Assembly (NCBI GenBank): GCA_965249225.1
Contig: CBDFLT010000001.1
Location: forward strand, 7,108 to 71,107
Reading direction: 5' to 3'
DNA length: 64,000 bases
Source: CBDFLT01 sp965249225
GTDB lineage: Bacteria > Chloroflexota > Dehalococcoidia > Lucifugimonadales > G963668185
The translations under genes were made by a program, and so were the position numbers. Under the pieces are notes generated by a model. It was not told the DNA's origin and made no database searches. It saw only the letters and a program-made list of their open reading frames with translations. Positions within the stretch are counted from its first letter, which is position 1. Every line of letters begins with the position of its first letter. This document shows, piece by piece, positions 1-9,046 of this stretch.

Positions 1-437
1 CGGACTTGGGAACACGGATCTACTATGCGGAGCACGGGAGCTACGACACACATGCGTCTGAGCTGTCGGTACATGCGAAGCTGTGGACAGAGTTAGGGAC
101 GGCGATACGCGACTTCATGGACGACCTGAAGGGTCAAGGAAGAGAAGAAGACACAGCGATCCTGGTGTTCACGGAGTTTGGACGTAGGATCACGGACAAC
201 GGGTCGGGTACGGACCATGGCTCAGGGGGAATGTCGTTTGTGATAGGGGGGTCGGTGAAGGGTGGGTTTTACGGAGAGTACCCATCGATAGAGGAGAAGG
301 ACCAGTTGGACGGAGACTGGCAAGCCAACAACGACTTTCGGGGCACGTACGCGACGCTTCTGGACCAGTGGATGGGTCTGGAGGCTGCGTCGATAGTCAA
401 CGGCACGTTCGAGCAGTTCGACTTCCTGAAGAAGTAA
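1..437 (+). CDS. DUF1501 family protein, C-terminal part (5' end outside window)
   Basis: The reading frame is open from the window edge and stops at TAA 435-437; only about 144 C-terminal residues are seen. It contains an alkaline-phosphatase-fold segment typical of DUF1501 proteins: YDTHASE near the start, then a TEFGRR motif and a TDHGSGGMSFVIGG stretch, in the usual order. DUF1501 proteins are usually exported and encoded next to DUF1800 genes; the next gene here is a DUF1800, so this is that pairing. Molecular function of the pair is not established. No terminator is obvious in the 224 bp before the next gene. The family call is firm; start and signal peptide cannot be judged. Confidence 0.85.
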   Translation, partial: DLGTRIYYAEHGSYDTHASELSVHAKLWTELGTAIRDFMDDLKGQGREEDTAILVFTEFGRRITDNGSGTDHGSGGMSFVIGGSVKGGFYGEYPSIEEKDQLDGDWQANNDFRGTYATLLDQWMGLEAASIVNGTFEQFDFLKK

Positions 438-661
438 TGCCATAAGCCGGAGTCGCGCTCTCGCCCTACAATGGCGCATATAATCTCAGCCTAGGCCGAC
501 TCCGACTCCTGTGGCCTGATCTTGGTGAACCCTGAGGGAGAGTGATTCCGTGTGTTTGGGAATGATAGTCGCTGGCCCCAAGCGTATAAAGGGGGGATGA
601 CCGTTCCTGGCTGATTCTGTGTGACGGTCTTAGCGGTTCAACTTCTTGAGGTGGTGTTTGT

Positions 662-2104
662 ATGAGTGACAAAGATATAGGGCAGATGGGTCACCTGTTG
701 CGTCGGGCCGGATTCGGGGCTACGCGGGATGAGCTTGAGCACTACCAGGCGATGGGTTACGAGGCGGCGGTAGAGGAGCTGCTCCATCCCAGTGACCCCC
801 AGAACATGCCGGACGACATTATTCGACGCTACCACGAGAACTTCCACACGTTTGACGCTGAGGCGAACACCGGTGGCGCTTACTGGCTATACCGCATGAT
901 CACCACCAAGTGCCCACTGGAGGAGAAGATCGCTCTTTTCTGGCACGGCATCTTGCCCACGAGCTACTCTAAGTCGAACGATATCATCACCCTGCTCAAT
1001 GAGATCGACATGTTTAGACGACATGGCCTGGGGAAGTTCGACGACCTGCTGGTAGAGCTATCGAAAGACCCGGGTATGCTCATCTTTCTGGATAACGACA
1101 CGAACCACAACGGCGCCATCAACGAGAACTACGGCAGGGAGTTGCTGGAGCTGTTCTCGATGGGCATCGGTAACTACACCGAGCAGGATATCAAGGAGTG
1201 CGCCAGGGCGTTCACCGGATGGACGCTGGGCAACATCGAGTGGATGGCGGCGAGAGTATTGCAGGACTCATTCTGGCCTTACGGACGCCTTGCGTGGTTC
1301 TTCAACTATCGGGAAGAAGACCACGACGATGGAGATAAGACATTCTTGGGTGAGACGGGCCGTTTCAACGGCGAGGATATCGTAGACATCATATGCCGCC
1401 AGCCGGCCACGGCACGGTTCGTCGCCCGGCACCTGTACGACTTCTTCGTGGCCGACGAGGCTCCAGTGCCCCAGTGGCCCCATACCCCTCCCAGAGACCC
1501 TGACGCCATCGAGACCTTAGCCAACGCCTACATGGAGAGCGACCACGAGATCCGGTCGGTGCTGCGGGTGCTGTTCAACTCGGACTTCTTCAAGTCTGAG
1601 GAGGCGCGGTTCGCCCGAGTCAAGGGCCCGACGGAGATGGTAGTAGGGACGCTGCGGCTCAGCGGAAGCGTGACCAAGCCCACCCTTGATATGGTAGGTT
1701 TCGCGGACATGACACAGTTTATGGGCCAGCAGCTCTTGTACGCGCCGTCGGTGGAGGGGTGGCACGAGGGCGCCGAATGGATAAACAGCGGGTCGCTGGT
1801 GGATCGCGTCAACTTCGCCTCCGAGCAGTTTGGCAATGTGGACCTCCCCGGAGTTCGGGCCATAGTTGACCGGCTCGCTGTTCAGAACGGAGGTGCCTTC
1901 TCTCCTGAGCACCTGGTGGATAGCTGTCTCGACCTGATGGGACCGATCGACGTGTCGGAGGAGACACGATCCACACTCGTTGAGCATGCGTCAAAACAAG
2001 GCGAGCTGTCTCTCAAGGGACATGTGAGGGGCGACGCAAGTGAAAAGCGCGTCGCGGAGATGCTGGGCCTGATTGCCTCTATGAAGGAGTATCAACTGAC
2101 CTAG
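662..2104 (+). CDS. DUF1800 family protein, copy 1
   Basis: A 480-residue DUF1800 protein. It opens with a LLRRAGFGATRDEL motif near residues 13-26, has the family core NENYGRELLELFSMG near residue 160 followed by ARAFTGWTLG, and ends with the SVEGWHEGAEWI region. No signal peptide or membrane segment is seen, unlike many exported members. The ATG follows GAGGTGGTG at a plausible ribosome-binding distance. All four DUF1800 copies in the window are exactly 480 residues and start at the same place in the alignment, which supports the start. A TATAAA box lies at 585-590. It sits between the DUF1501 gene and a second DUF1800, probably in one gene set. Function is unknown. Confidence 0.93.
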   Translation: MSDKDIGQMGHLLRRAGFGATRDELEHYQAMGYEAAVEELLHPSDPQNMPDDIIRRYHENFHTFDAEANTGGAYWLYRMITTKCPLEEKIALFWHGILPTSYSKSNDIITLLNEIDMFRRHGLGKFDDLLVELSKDPGMLIFLDNDTNHNGAINENYGRELLELFSMGIGNYTEQDIKECARAFTGWTLGNIEWMAARVLQDSFWPYGRLAWFFNYREEDHDDGDKTFLGETGRFNGEDIVDIICRQPATARFVARHLYDFFVADEAPVPQWPHTPPRDPDAIETLANAYMESDHEIRSVLRVLFNSDFFKSEEARFARVKGPTEMVVGTLRLSGSVTKPTLDMVGFADMTQFMGQQLLYAPSVEGWHEGAEWINSGSLVDRVNFASEQFGNVDLPGVRAIVDRLAVQNGGAFSPEHLVDSCLDLMGPIDVSEETRSTLVEHASKQGELSLKGHVRGDASEKRVAEMLGLIASMKEYQLT

Positions 2105-2194
2105 CGGTGCTTCCAAAACGTTGGGCCGCTGGGGGCGGCATGTCTCAGGAAGATCGGCAGTCCTTCCTTACAATCGTTACAGGTAGGCGATGAC

Positions 2195-3637
2195 ATGAGC
2201 GACAATGATACAGAGTTGATGGCGCACCTTCTGCGGCGGGCCGGGTTCGGGGCGACGCGCGATGAGCTTGATGGGTATCTGGCCGAGGGCTACGAGGCGA
2301 CGGTGGAGGAGTTGCTCCGCCCTGGCGATCCCCAGAACATGCCCAACGATGTCATATACCGCTATCACGAGAATTTCTACTGCTTCGACGCTGAGTTAAA
2401 CACCGTAGGCACCTACTGGCTGTATCGCATGATTACTACCAAGTGTCCCTTGGAGGAGAAGATCGCCCTCTTCTGGCATGGAATCTACGCGACGAGCTAC
2501 GAGAAGGCAAACGAGTCGAACGCGCTCCTTTGTCAAATCGATATGTTCCGGCGGTACGGCCTGGGTAGGTTTGATGACCTGCTGGTAGAGCTGTCCAAAG
2601 ACCCGGCTATGATCATCTGGCTGGACAACAACACCAATCACAACGGCGCCATTAACGAGAACTACGGCAGGGAGCTGCTGGAGCTGTTCTCTATGGGCGT
2701 CGGCAACTACACCGAGCAGGATATCAAGGAGTGCGCGCGTGCCTTCACGGGGTGGACGCTGACAAACTCAGAGTATGTTTTGGCGCGCATGGAGAACGAC
2801 TCAATCTGGCCATACAACCGTCTCCCGAGTCCGTTCAGCTATCGTGACCATGACCACGACGACGGAGTGAAGACGTTCTTGGGGGAGACGGGCCGGTTCA
2901 ACGGTGAGGACATCATAGAGATCATATGTCGCCAGCCCGCCACGGCCCGGTTCATAGCCCGGCACCTGTACGACTTCTTCGTCGCTGATGAGGCTCCGGT
3001 GCCCCAGTGGCCGTACACTTTCCCCAGAGACCCCCAGGCCATCGACATACTTGTAGACGCCTACTTCGAGAGCGGCCACGACATCCGGTCGATGTTGAGG
3101 GCGCTGTTCAACTCGGACTTCTTCAAGTCGGAAGAGGTTCGGTTCGCCCGCGTTAAAGGCCCTGCGGAGCTTGTGGCCGGGACCTTGCGACTTAGTGGTG
3201 GCGTAACCCGGCCCAGCCTGGAAATGGTAGAGTTCGGTGATCTTACATGGTTCATGGGCCAAGGCCTCTTGATGCCGCCGTCGGTGGAGGGATGGCACGA
3301 AGGGTCCGAATGGATAAACAGCGGTTCCCTGGTGGAGCGGGTGAACTTCGCCGCCAAGCAGTTTGGCAATGTGGACGTCCCCGGAGTGCGAGCCATAGTT
3401 GACCGGCTCGCCGTCCAGAACGGTGGTGTCTTCTCTCCTGAGCACCTGGTGGATAGCTGTCTGGACCTGATGGGACCGATCGAAGTGTCGGAGGAGACTC
3501 GGGCCACGCTGGTCAAGCATGCGTCAAAACAAGGTGAGCTGACTCTCAAGGGACATGTGAGGGGTGACGCAAGTGAAAAGCGCGTTGCGGAGATGCTGGG
3601 CCTGATCGCCTCTATGAGGGAGTACCAGCTGGTCTAG
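2195..3637 (+). CDS. DUF1800 family protein, copy 2
   Basis: This is a 480-residue paralogue of the preceding gene, with the same N-terminal LLRRAGFGATRDEL motif, the NENYGRELLELFSMG core, the C-terminal SVEGWHEGSEWI segment and a nearly identical last 60 residues. Adjacent copies imply tandem duplication. A TACAAT hexamer at 2169-2174 in the 90-bp gap may be a -10 box, so the two copies could be transcribed separately. The ATG is preceded by AGGTAGGCGATGAC, a weak ribosome-binding site. The middle segment (about residues 190-215) is the most divergent part between copies, which may mark a variable surface or ligand site; that is inference. Confidence 0.93.
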   Translation: MSDNDTELMAHLLRRAGFGATRDELDGYLAEGYEATVEELLRPGDPQNMPNDVIYRYHENFYCFDAELNTVGTYWLYRMITTKCPLEEKIALFWHGIYATSYEKANESNALLCQIDMFRRYGLGRFDDLLVELSKDPAMIIWLDNNTNHNGAINENYGRELLELFSMGVGNYTEQDIKECARAFTGWTLTNSEYVLARMENDSIWPYNRLPSPFSYRDHDHDDGVKTFLGETGRFNGEDIIEIICRQPATARFIARHLYDFFVADEAPVPQWPYTFPRDPQAIDILVDAYFESGHDIRSMLRALFNSDFFKSEEVRFARVKGPAELVAGTLRLSGGVTRPSLEMVEFGDLTWFMGQGLLMPPSVEGWHEGSEWINSGSLVERVNFAAKQFGNVDVPGVRAIVDRLAVQNGGVFSPEHLVDSCLDLMGPIEVSEETRATLVKHASKQGELTLKGHVRGDASEKRVAEMLGLIASMREYQLV

Positions 3638-3699
3638 ATGCACCCTCAGGGTCCGTTAGGGGTGGGTGGTCCTTCCTGGCAAGGACCACAAGTGAGACG

Positions 3700-3705
3700 T
3701 ATACT
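3700..3705 (+). promoter_or_regulatory. Putative -10 box (TATACT) of NHL gene copy 1
   Basis: TATACT lies 54 bp before the TTG start. The segment after it (AGTAGGC, later a purine-rich GAAGTGGCT) recurs upstream of the NHL gene at 41078 with TATACA at 41024-41029. The -35 (TGGCAA, 17 bp upstream) is weak. Confidence 0.4.
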
Positions 3706-3758
3706 AGTAGGCCGCTGGAAGTGGCTCTTAACGATTCCCACGTGCCCCGGGTGTAGAG

Positions 3759-4778
3759 TTGAGCATGCAGAGCACCAGTAGAACTTTCAAGCTAAAATAT
3801 CTCAAGACCATGGGATACTTGAACACTTCGTCCCATGGCCGCGGGTTCGGCAACCCAATGGACTTGGTGGTAGGTGCGGATGGACGCATCTTTATTCTGA
3901 ACCGTGGGGAGGTCGACTACTCTCGCGTCGCCGTGTGCACTCTCGATGAGGAGCACCTCTACGATTTCGGCACCCACGGGGATGGAGAGGGGCAGTTCCG
4001 GTTGCCTACCTCTATCGCCATGGACAGCCGGGAGCGCGTATACGTTGCCGATGAGTATAACCATCGGATCACTATATTTGAGCCATCAGGCGAATATTTG
4101 GGCAATTGGGGAGGGTTCGGGACCGGCGACGGCCAGCTGGACGGCCCCTCCGGCCTCGCGTTCGACGCTGAAGACAACGTGTATGTGGTGGACCAGAACA
4201 ACAACCGGGTCCAGAAGTTCACGTCCGAGGGCGAATATCTTCTTCAGTGGGGCGAGCCGGGCGATGGTGAGGGCCAGTTCAACCTGCCGTGGGGTATCAC
4301 GCTGGACTCACATGGCGACGTGTACGTTGCGGACTGGCGCAACGACCGTATCCAGAAATTCACTCCCGAAGGACGGTACATGGCCGAGTTCGGCGAGTCT
4401 GGTGAGGGCGACCGTCAGTTCCGCCGGCCCGCCGACGTGGTAGTTGATCAAGAGGGGTACATCTACGTCGCCGATTGGGGGAACGAACGTGTGCAGGTCC
4501 TGGGGCCGGACGGAGCGTTCGTCATGCTGATGAGAGGCGAGTCCACCTATTCGAAGTGGGCACAGGAATTCTGGGCCGCTAACCCGGTGGAAAGGGACGG
4601 CCGAGAGAAAGCTAACCTGATACCGCAGCTACCTTCTCACTTCAATACACCCTATCTGGTTTCGGCCGCGACCGAGCCCTACTTCCTGGGGGCGGTGTCG
4701 GTAGACCTGGACCAGCAAGGGCGGCTATACGTAACAGAATCCCCCCGTCACCGTTTCCAGATATACGAAAGAGGGTAG
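3759..4778 (+). CDS. NHL-repeat beta-propeller protein, copy 1
   Basis: A 339-residue soluble protein made of NHL repeats. Successive blades carry the pattern GDGEGQF-x-LP-x-x-(I/L)-A-x-D-x(5)-VYVAD-x-x-N-x-R-I-x-x-F, visible at about residues 65-110, 112-157, 159-204 and 206-251, which fits a six-bladed propeller. NHL propellers bind proteins, RNA or small ligands; the ligand here is unknown. No signal peptide is seen. I use the TTG start because all four paralogues share GAG-TTG at this point; an ATG two codons later (3765) is the alternative. It follows two DUF1800 genes, and the same DUF1800/NHL association recurs twice more in the window. Confidence 0.85.
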   Translation: MSMQSTSRTFKLKYLKTMGYLNTSSHGRGFGNPMDLVVGADGRIFILNRGEVDYSRVAVCTLDEEHLYDFGTHGDGEGQFRLPTSIAMDSRERVYVADEYNHRITIFEPSGEYLGNWGGFGTGDGQLDGPSGLAFDAEDNVYVVDQNNNRVQKFTSEGEYLLQWGEPGDGEGQFNLPWGITLDSHGDVYVADWRNDRIQKFTPEGRYMAEFGESGEGDRQFRRPADVVVDQEGYIYVADWGNERVQVLGPDGAFVMLMRGESTYSKWAQEFWAANPVERDGREKANLIPQLPSHFNTPYLVSAATEPYFLGAVSVDLDQQGRLYVTESPRHRFQIYERG

Positions 4779-4934
4779 CTTTTCCCGGTCCGAGGGCCCA
4801 GGCCGCATCAGCCTCTCTACAAGAGGGCGGCATTCTTCCTTCGAGATGCAGCTTCCAAGCTCCACCACAGCCTCCTTCAGTCACGCCCCCAATCGGTCTG
4901 ATACGACGTTAAGGGATGGCTACTAGCCCTGTGA

Positions 4935-4940
4935 TATACT
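4935..4940 (+). promoter_or_regulatory. Putative -10 box (TATACT) of NHL gene copy 2
   Basis: TATACT lies 38 bp before the TTG start, in the context CCCTGTGATATACTC. The third NHL gene has CCCTGGGATATACTC at the matching place (7791-7796), so this short block is conserved between otherwise unrelated upstream regions. Confidence 0.45.
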
Positions 4941-4977
4941 CCTGTCGTTCCCCCAGTACGCTTGTCTAGGTAATGAG

Positions 4978-5997
4978 TTGAGTACTCAGAGCGCCGCCAA
5001 GACGGTTTCCCTGAAATACCTAAAGACCATCGGGATGTTCAACAACGACGGAGATGGCCGCGGGTTCGCCAATCCCTCGGGTCTGGTGGTCAGCAAGGAC
5101 GGGCGCATCTTCGTCCTCAACCGCGGTGAGCCGGACCGTTCCCGCGTTGGGGTGTGCAACCTCGACGAAGACTACCTCTATGAGTTCGGTACCCATGGTG
5201 ACGGGGATGAGCAGTTCAGGCTGCCGTCCGCCCTGGCGATGGATAGCCAGGAGCGGGTGTACGTCGCCGATGAGTACAACCATCGCATCAGCGTGTTCGA
5301 GTCATCGGGCGAATACGTGGGCAAGTGGGGAGAGTTCGGGAGCGGCGACGGGCAGATCGATGGCCCTTGTGGCCTCGCGTTCGACGCCGAAGACAACGTG
5401 TACGTGGCGGACCAGAACAACAACCGTATCCAGAAATTCACATCCGATGGCCGCTATCTGCTTCAGTGGGGGGAGTTTGGCGGTGGGGAGGGCCAGCTCA
5501 ACATGCCCTGGGGTATTACATTGGACTCGCATGGGGACGTGTACGTTGCGGACTGGCGCAACGACCGTATCCAGAAATTCACGCCGGATGGACTGTACGT
5601 GGCTGAGTATGGCGAGTCTGGGGACGGCGACGGCCAGTTCCATCGGCCCGCGGGCGTGGTAGTTGACGAAGATGGGAACATGTACGTTGCCGACTGGGGG
5701 AATGAGCGAGTGCAGGTGTTGGGGCCGGAGGGAGGGTTCCTAGTAATGCTGGAGGGCCAGGCCACCGAGTCGAAATGGGCGGCGGACTACTTCACGTCCA
5801 ACTGGGAGGAAAAGAGGTTGCGAGACGTGTCGAACCTGACGCCAGAGTTGCCGTCACACCTAGACACGCGGTACCTGCTGGCATCCCACGCGGAGCCTCA
5901 CTTCTTCGGTCCGGCGTCGGTAGAGCTTGACGGACATGGGCGGCTCTACGTCACGGAGAAATCCCGTCATCGTTTCCAGATATACGAAAGGAGATAG
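4978..5997 (+). CDS. NHL-repeat beta-propeller protein, copy 2
   Basis: A 339-residue paralogue of the preceding propeller with the same blade pattern (VYVADEYNHRI, VYVADQNNNRI, VYVADWRNDRI, MYVADWGNERV in order). It starts at TTG in the conserved GAG-TTG-AGT context and has no signal peptide. Bases 5548-5897 are identical to 8402-8751 of copy 3, including all synonymous sites, so part of the gene was copied recently. The bases just after its stop (TAGCTTTTC) match those after copy 1, and a broken solute-binding gene begins directly behind. Function is unknown; a cytoplasmic binding or scaffold role is inference. Confidence 0.85.
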   Translation: MSTQSAAKTVSLKYLKTIGMFNNDGDGRGFANPSGLVVSKDGRIFVLNRGEPDRSRVGVCNLDEDYLYEFGTHGDGDEQFRLPSALAMDSQERVYVADEYNHRISVFESSGEYVGKWGEFGSGDGQIDGPCGLAFDAEDNVYVADQNNNRIQKFTSDGRYLLQWGEFGGGEGQLNMPWGITLDSHGDVYVADWRNDRIQKFTPDGLYVAEYGESGDGDGQFHRPAGVVVDEDGNMYVADWGNERVQVLGPEGGFLVMLEGQATESKWAADYFTSNWEEKRLRDVSNLTPELPSHLDTRYLLASHAEPHFFGPASVELDGHGRLYVTEKSRHRFQIYERR

Positions 5998-6788
5998 CTT
6001 TTCTCAGGCCGTATCAGCGTCATTCATAGGGGCGGCCTTGTGCGCTTTCTTCTACAAGGACGAGGTCGGCAATTGCACCGGTCTGGACATCGAAGTAGCC
6101 CGCGAGGCGGGTCGGAGGCTGGGTATCGAGATCATCTGCGTCCATACCGCCTGGGAAGGACTGATCCCGGCAGTGCTGTCTGGTCGCGTGGACAACGTCC
6201 CGGTTAGCATGGATCAAACGCCTACAAAATGTGAGGTGGTCGAGTTTACCGACCCCTACCACACGATGGGCATTGGTGCCCTGGTCAAGGCGGGCAACCC
6301 CAAGGATGTCCACAGCTTTGAGGATTTCCTTAAAGAGGACGTGGTGGTAGCCGGCAGCATAGGCGCCGAAGTCGCCATTGCGCGGGGAGCAGTTCGGAGT
6401 CCCCGAGGAGCGGACCCTCGCTTTCGCTGAGCAGTCCCAGGCCATAGAGGCGTTGAAAACTGGTCGTGCCGACGTCGTCGTGTACACGATCACCTTTGTG
6501 AACCGCTACTACGACACGAAGGGATCCTCTGAGGGCCTTGAGGTGGCTGAACCATTCAGGTCCCCGCTGTACTTCAACGGAGGCCATTTCTTCCGGCCCG
6601 ATGAAGCGGAGTTCGTCGAGATATGGAACGACACCCTCGTAGAGATGAAGAAAGACGGCTTCATCGAGGGGCAGTTGCTTTTCTGGGGCTGGCCGGCTAG
6701 TACCCTTTTGGGCCCGGAGATCACAAGGGACAACTGCTGTGACTTCGATGACGAAAGGCACCTGAACTTCGGCTGCCTGCCGGGATAA
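5998..6788 (+). pseudogene. Degenerate amino-acid-type ABC transporter substrate-binding protein gene
   Basis: Two overlapping frames together spell most of a family-3 solute-binding protein. The first (to about 6377) carries FYKDEVGNCTGLDIEVAREAG, WEGLIPAVLSGRVD, an EVVEFTDPYH block and ALVKAGNP; the second, shifted by one base, continues with AEQSQAIEALKTGRADVVV and runs to TAA 6786-6788. The start codon, signal peptide and first strand are missing: homology begins right after the stop of the upstream NHL gene. One extra base near 6377 breaks the frame. Lacking export signal and start, it is unlikely to work. The junction with the NHL 3' flank suggests a deletion or recombination. No permease or ATPase gene is nearby. 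Confidence 0.75.
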
Positions 6789-6815
6789 CAGATCCCAGGT
6801 CTTGTTAGGGCAACA

Positions 6816-6875
6816 TTGCCGCTGGGGAGCCGCCAGCCAAGGTGACAAACTTGGCCGATAGGCCCCCAGCGGCAG
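6816..6875. other. Extended imperfect hairpin, about 58 nt
   Basis: TGCCGCTGGGG (6817-6827) pairs with CCCCAGCGGCA (6864-6874). Inside it GCCAAG (6836-6841) pairs with CTTGGC (6850-6855) around an 8-nt loop. It follows the solute-binding pseudogene and could act as its terminator, but no T-tract follows. A small MITE-like element is the other option. Confidence 0.5.
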
Positions 6876-7091
6876 GCGATCAGTGTAGACTCTGTCACAC
6901 AGACAAGGCCTGAGGGTATTCTGCCCTACTAGATTAGACGCAGGGTGTAGCCAGCCTGCGATGGTGAAAAAGGCACCGGGATAGTAGAATAGGTGAGTCG
7001 CACACTTACTGGCAGCTACGTAAGGAGAGGGCGCCTGCGACGACTCCCGATCTCGATTAACCGCGCAGGAACCAGACTTGAGCCGGTTACC

Positions 7092-7748
7092 ATGTCTAGT
7101 AACATCGTTTATAAGATTTTGATCTTGTTTGGCCCCGTCCTACTTATCGGCGTCTTGTCGTGTGGTGGAGACGGAGGCGATGGAGGACCGATGCAGTGGA
7201 CCGAGCCGCCGCCGCTGACTATCGATCAGGACAAGAAGATCAGGGCCACCTTCGTGATGGAGAACGGGGGGAAGTTCGTTGTAGAGCTATATCCCCGAGA
7301 GGCGCCTAGGACCGTAAACAACTTCGTATTCCTGGCCGAAGAGGGGTTCTACGACGGCGTCATGTTCCACCGGGTGCTGCCCGGCTTTATGGCGCAGACC
7401 GGTGACCCGACGGGCACCGGGTCGGGCGGCCCTGGCTACTCCTTCGAAAACGAGCTCCACCCCGACCTGCGCCACGATGGACCGGGCGTGATCTCCATGG
7501 CCAACCGGGGCGGTAACGCGACTAACGGAAGTCAGTTCTTCATAACCTACACGGCCACTCCCAACCTGGACGGCTTAAACCCCGACGGCTCACCCAAGGA
7601 CTGCACTACCCAGTCCTGCCACTCGGTCTTCGGAAAGGTTGTTTCAGGAATGGAAGTGGTGGAGAACCTCACACCAAGAAACCCGGCCGCAGGGGACACG
7701 TTCGCCGGGGATGTCATTAAGAAGGTCACAGTCTTCGTCGCGGGTTGA
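7092..7748 (+). CDS. Cyclophilin-type peptidyl-prolyl cis-trans isomerase, lipoprotein
   Basis: A 218-residue cyclophilin that catalyses proline cis-trans isomerisation. The first 20 residues form a hydrophobic signal ending in a lipobox (GVLSC), so it should be lipid-anchored outside the membrane. The catalytic domain follows from about residue 50: a VELYPREAPRTVNNF stretch, FYDGVMFHRVLPGFMAQTGDP with the catalytic Arg, the GSGGPGY block, ISMANRGGNATNGSQFFI, and VFGKVVSGMEVV. The reading frame extends further upstream, but the ATG at 7092 is chosen because it begins the signal peptide. It stands alone between NHL-region genes and probably acts in folding of exported proteins. Two cysteines in an insertion near DCTTQSC could form a disulfide. 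Confidence 0.93.
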   Translation: MSSNIVYKILILFGPVLLIGVLSCGGDGGDGGPMQWTEPPPLTIDQDKKIRATFVMENGGKFVVELYPREAPRTVNNFVFLAEEGFYDGVMFHRVLPGFMAQTGDPTGTGSGGPGYSFENELHPDLRHDGPGVISMANRGGNATNGSQFFITYTATPNLDGLNPDGSPKDCTTQSCHSVFGKVVSGMEVVENLTPRNPAAGDTFAGDVIKKVTVFVAG

Positions 7749-7790
7749 GGCGTGTGCTGTTAGACGCTGGAGGATGAAGTGACCCTGGGA

Positions 7791-7796
7791 TATACT
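7791..7796 (+). promoter_or_regulatory. Putative -10 box (TATACT) of NHL gene copy 3
   Basis: TATACT lies 36 bp before the TTG start, in the same local context as upstream of copy 2 (CCCTG, then GATATACTC). A clear -35 is not visible. Confidence 0.45.
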
Positions 7797-7831
7797 CTCG
7801 CCCCCCACGGTGTGTTTGTCTAGGAATTGAG

Positions 7832-8851
7832 TTGGGTACTCAGAGCGCCGCTAAGACGTTTTCCCTGAAATACCTCAAGACTATAGGGATCTGCAACGTT
7901 GACGCGGATGGCCGGGGGTTTGGCAATCCCTCGGGCCTGGTGGTCAGCAAGGACGGGCGCATCTTCGTCCTGAACCGTGGTGAGCCGGACCTTTCCCGTG
8001 TTGGGGTGTGCAACCTCGACGAAGACTACCTCTATGAGTTCGGTACCCATGGTGACGGCGATGGGCAGTTCAGGTTGCCGTCCGCACTGGCGCTGGACAG
8101 TCGAGAGCGGGTGTACGTCGCCGATGAGTACAACCACCGCATCAGCGTGTTCGAGTCATCAGGCGAATACGTGGGTAGGTGGGGAGAGTTCGGTGCAGGC
8201 GACGGGCAGATCGACGGCCCCTCCGGCCTCGCGTTCGACGCCGAAGACAACGTGTACATGGTGGACCAGAACAACAACCGTATCCAGAAATTCACATCCG
8301 ATGGCCGCTATCTGCTTCAGTGGGGGGAGTTTGGCGGTGGAGAAGGCCAGCTCAACCTTCCCTGGGGTATAACGCTGGATGCGCATGGGGACGTGTACGT
8401 AGCGGACTGGCGCAACGACCGTATCCAGAAATTCACGCCGGATGGACTGTACGTGGCTGAGTATGGCGAGTCTGGGGACGGCGACGGCCAGTTCCATCGG
8501 CCCGCGGGCGTGGTAGTTGACGAAGATGGGAACATGTACGTTGCCGACTGGGGGAATGAGCGAGTGCAGGTGTTGGGGCCGGAGGGAGGGTTCCTAGTAA
8601 TGCTGGAGGGCCAGGCCACCGAGTCGAAATGGGCGGCGGACTACTTCACGTCCAACTGGGAGGAAAAGAGGTTGCGAGACGTGTCGAACCTGACGCCAGA
8701 GTTGCCGTCACACCTAGACACGCGGTACCTGCTGGCATCCCACGCGGAGCCCCACTTCTTCGGTCCGGCGTCGGTAGAGCTTGACGGACATGGGCGGCTC
8801 TATGTCACGGAGAAATCCCGTTACAGGGTACAGGTCTATCAAAGGGCATAA
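7832..8851 (+). CDS. NHL-repeat beta-propeller protein, copy 3
   Basis: A 339-residue NHL propeller starting at TTG in the same GAG-TTG context as its paralogues. Blade motifs VYVADEYNHRI, VYMVDQNNNRI, VYVADWRNDRI and MYVADWGNERV are in order. A 350-bp block (8402-8751) is identical to copy 2, while the first 100 codons and the last 10 differ more; this mosaic fits gene conversion better than simple duplication. The last residues (YRVQVYQRA) resemble copy 4 near 42 kb rather than copy 2 (HRFQIYERR). No signal peptide is seen. The ligand is unknown. Confidence 0.85.
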   Translation: MGTQSAAKTFSLKYLKTIGICNVDADGRGFGNPSGLVVSKDGRIFVLNRGEPDLSRVGVCNLDEDYLYEFGTHGDGDGQFRLPSALALDSRERVYVADEYNHRISVFESSGEYVGRWGEFGAGDGQIDGPSGLAFDAEDNVYMVDQNNNRIQKFTSDGRYLLQWGEFGGGEGQLNLPWGITLDAHGDVYVADWRNDRIQKFTPDGLYVAEYGESGDGDGQFHRPAGVVVDEDGNMYVADWGNERVQVLGPEGGFLVMLEGQATESKWAADYFTSNWEEKRLRDVSNLTPELPSHLDTRYLLASHAEPHFFGPASVELDGHGRLYVTEKSRYRVQVYQRA

Positions 8852-9046
8852 CCTTCCTTCGGCGGCTGAGCATCCTTGATTCCGGAGGTGATTATCAAGG
8901 TCTGCCGTCGGTGAGGAGGATGAGATTCGGGGCAGGGCTATAAATCGTTTGGTTGCGACGGCTTGTGGTACAGTAGATGTACGTTTATTTCGGAGCAATT
9001 GGTGACCGCGCGATTGGCCGGTCCGACCTTGTTAGGCGGTGATGAT

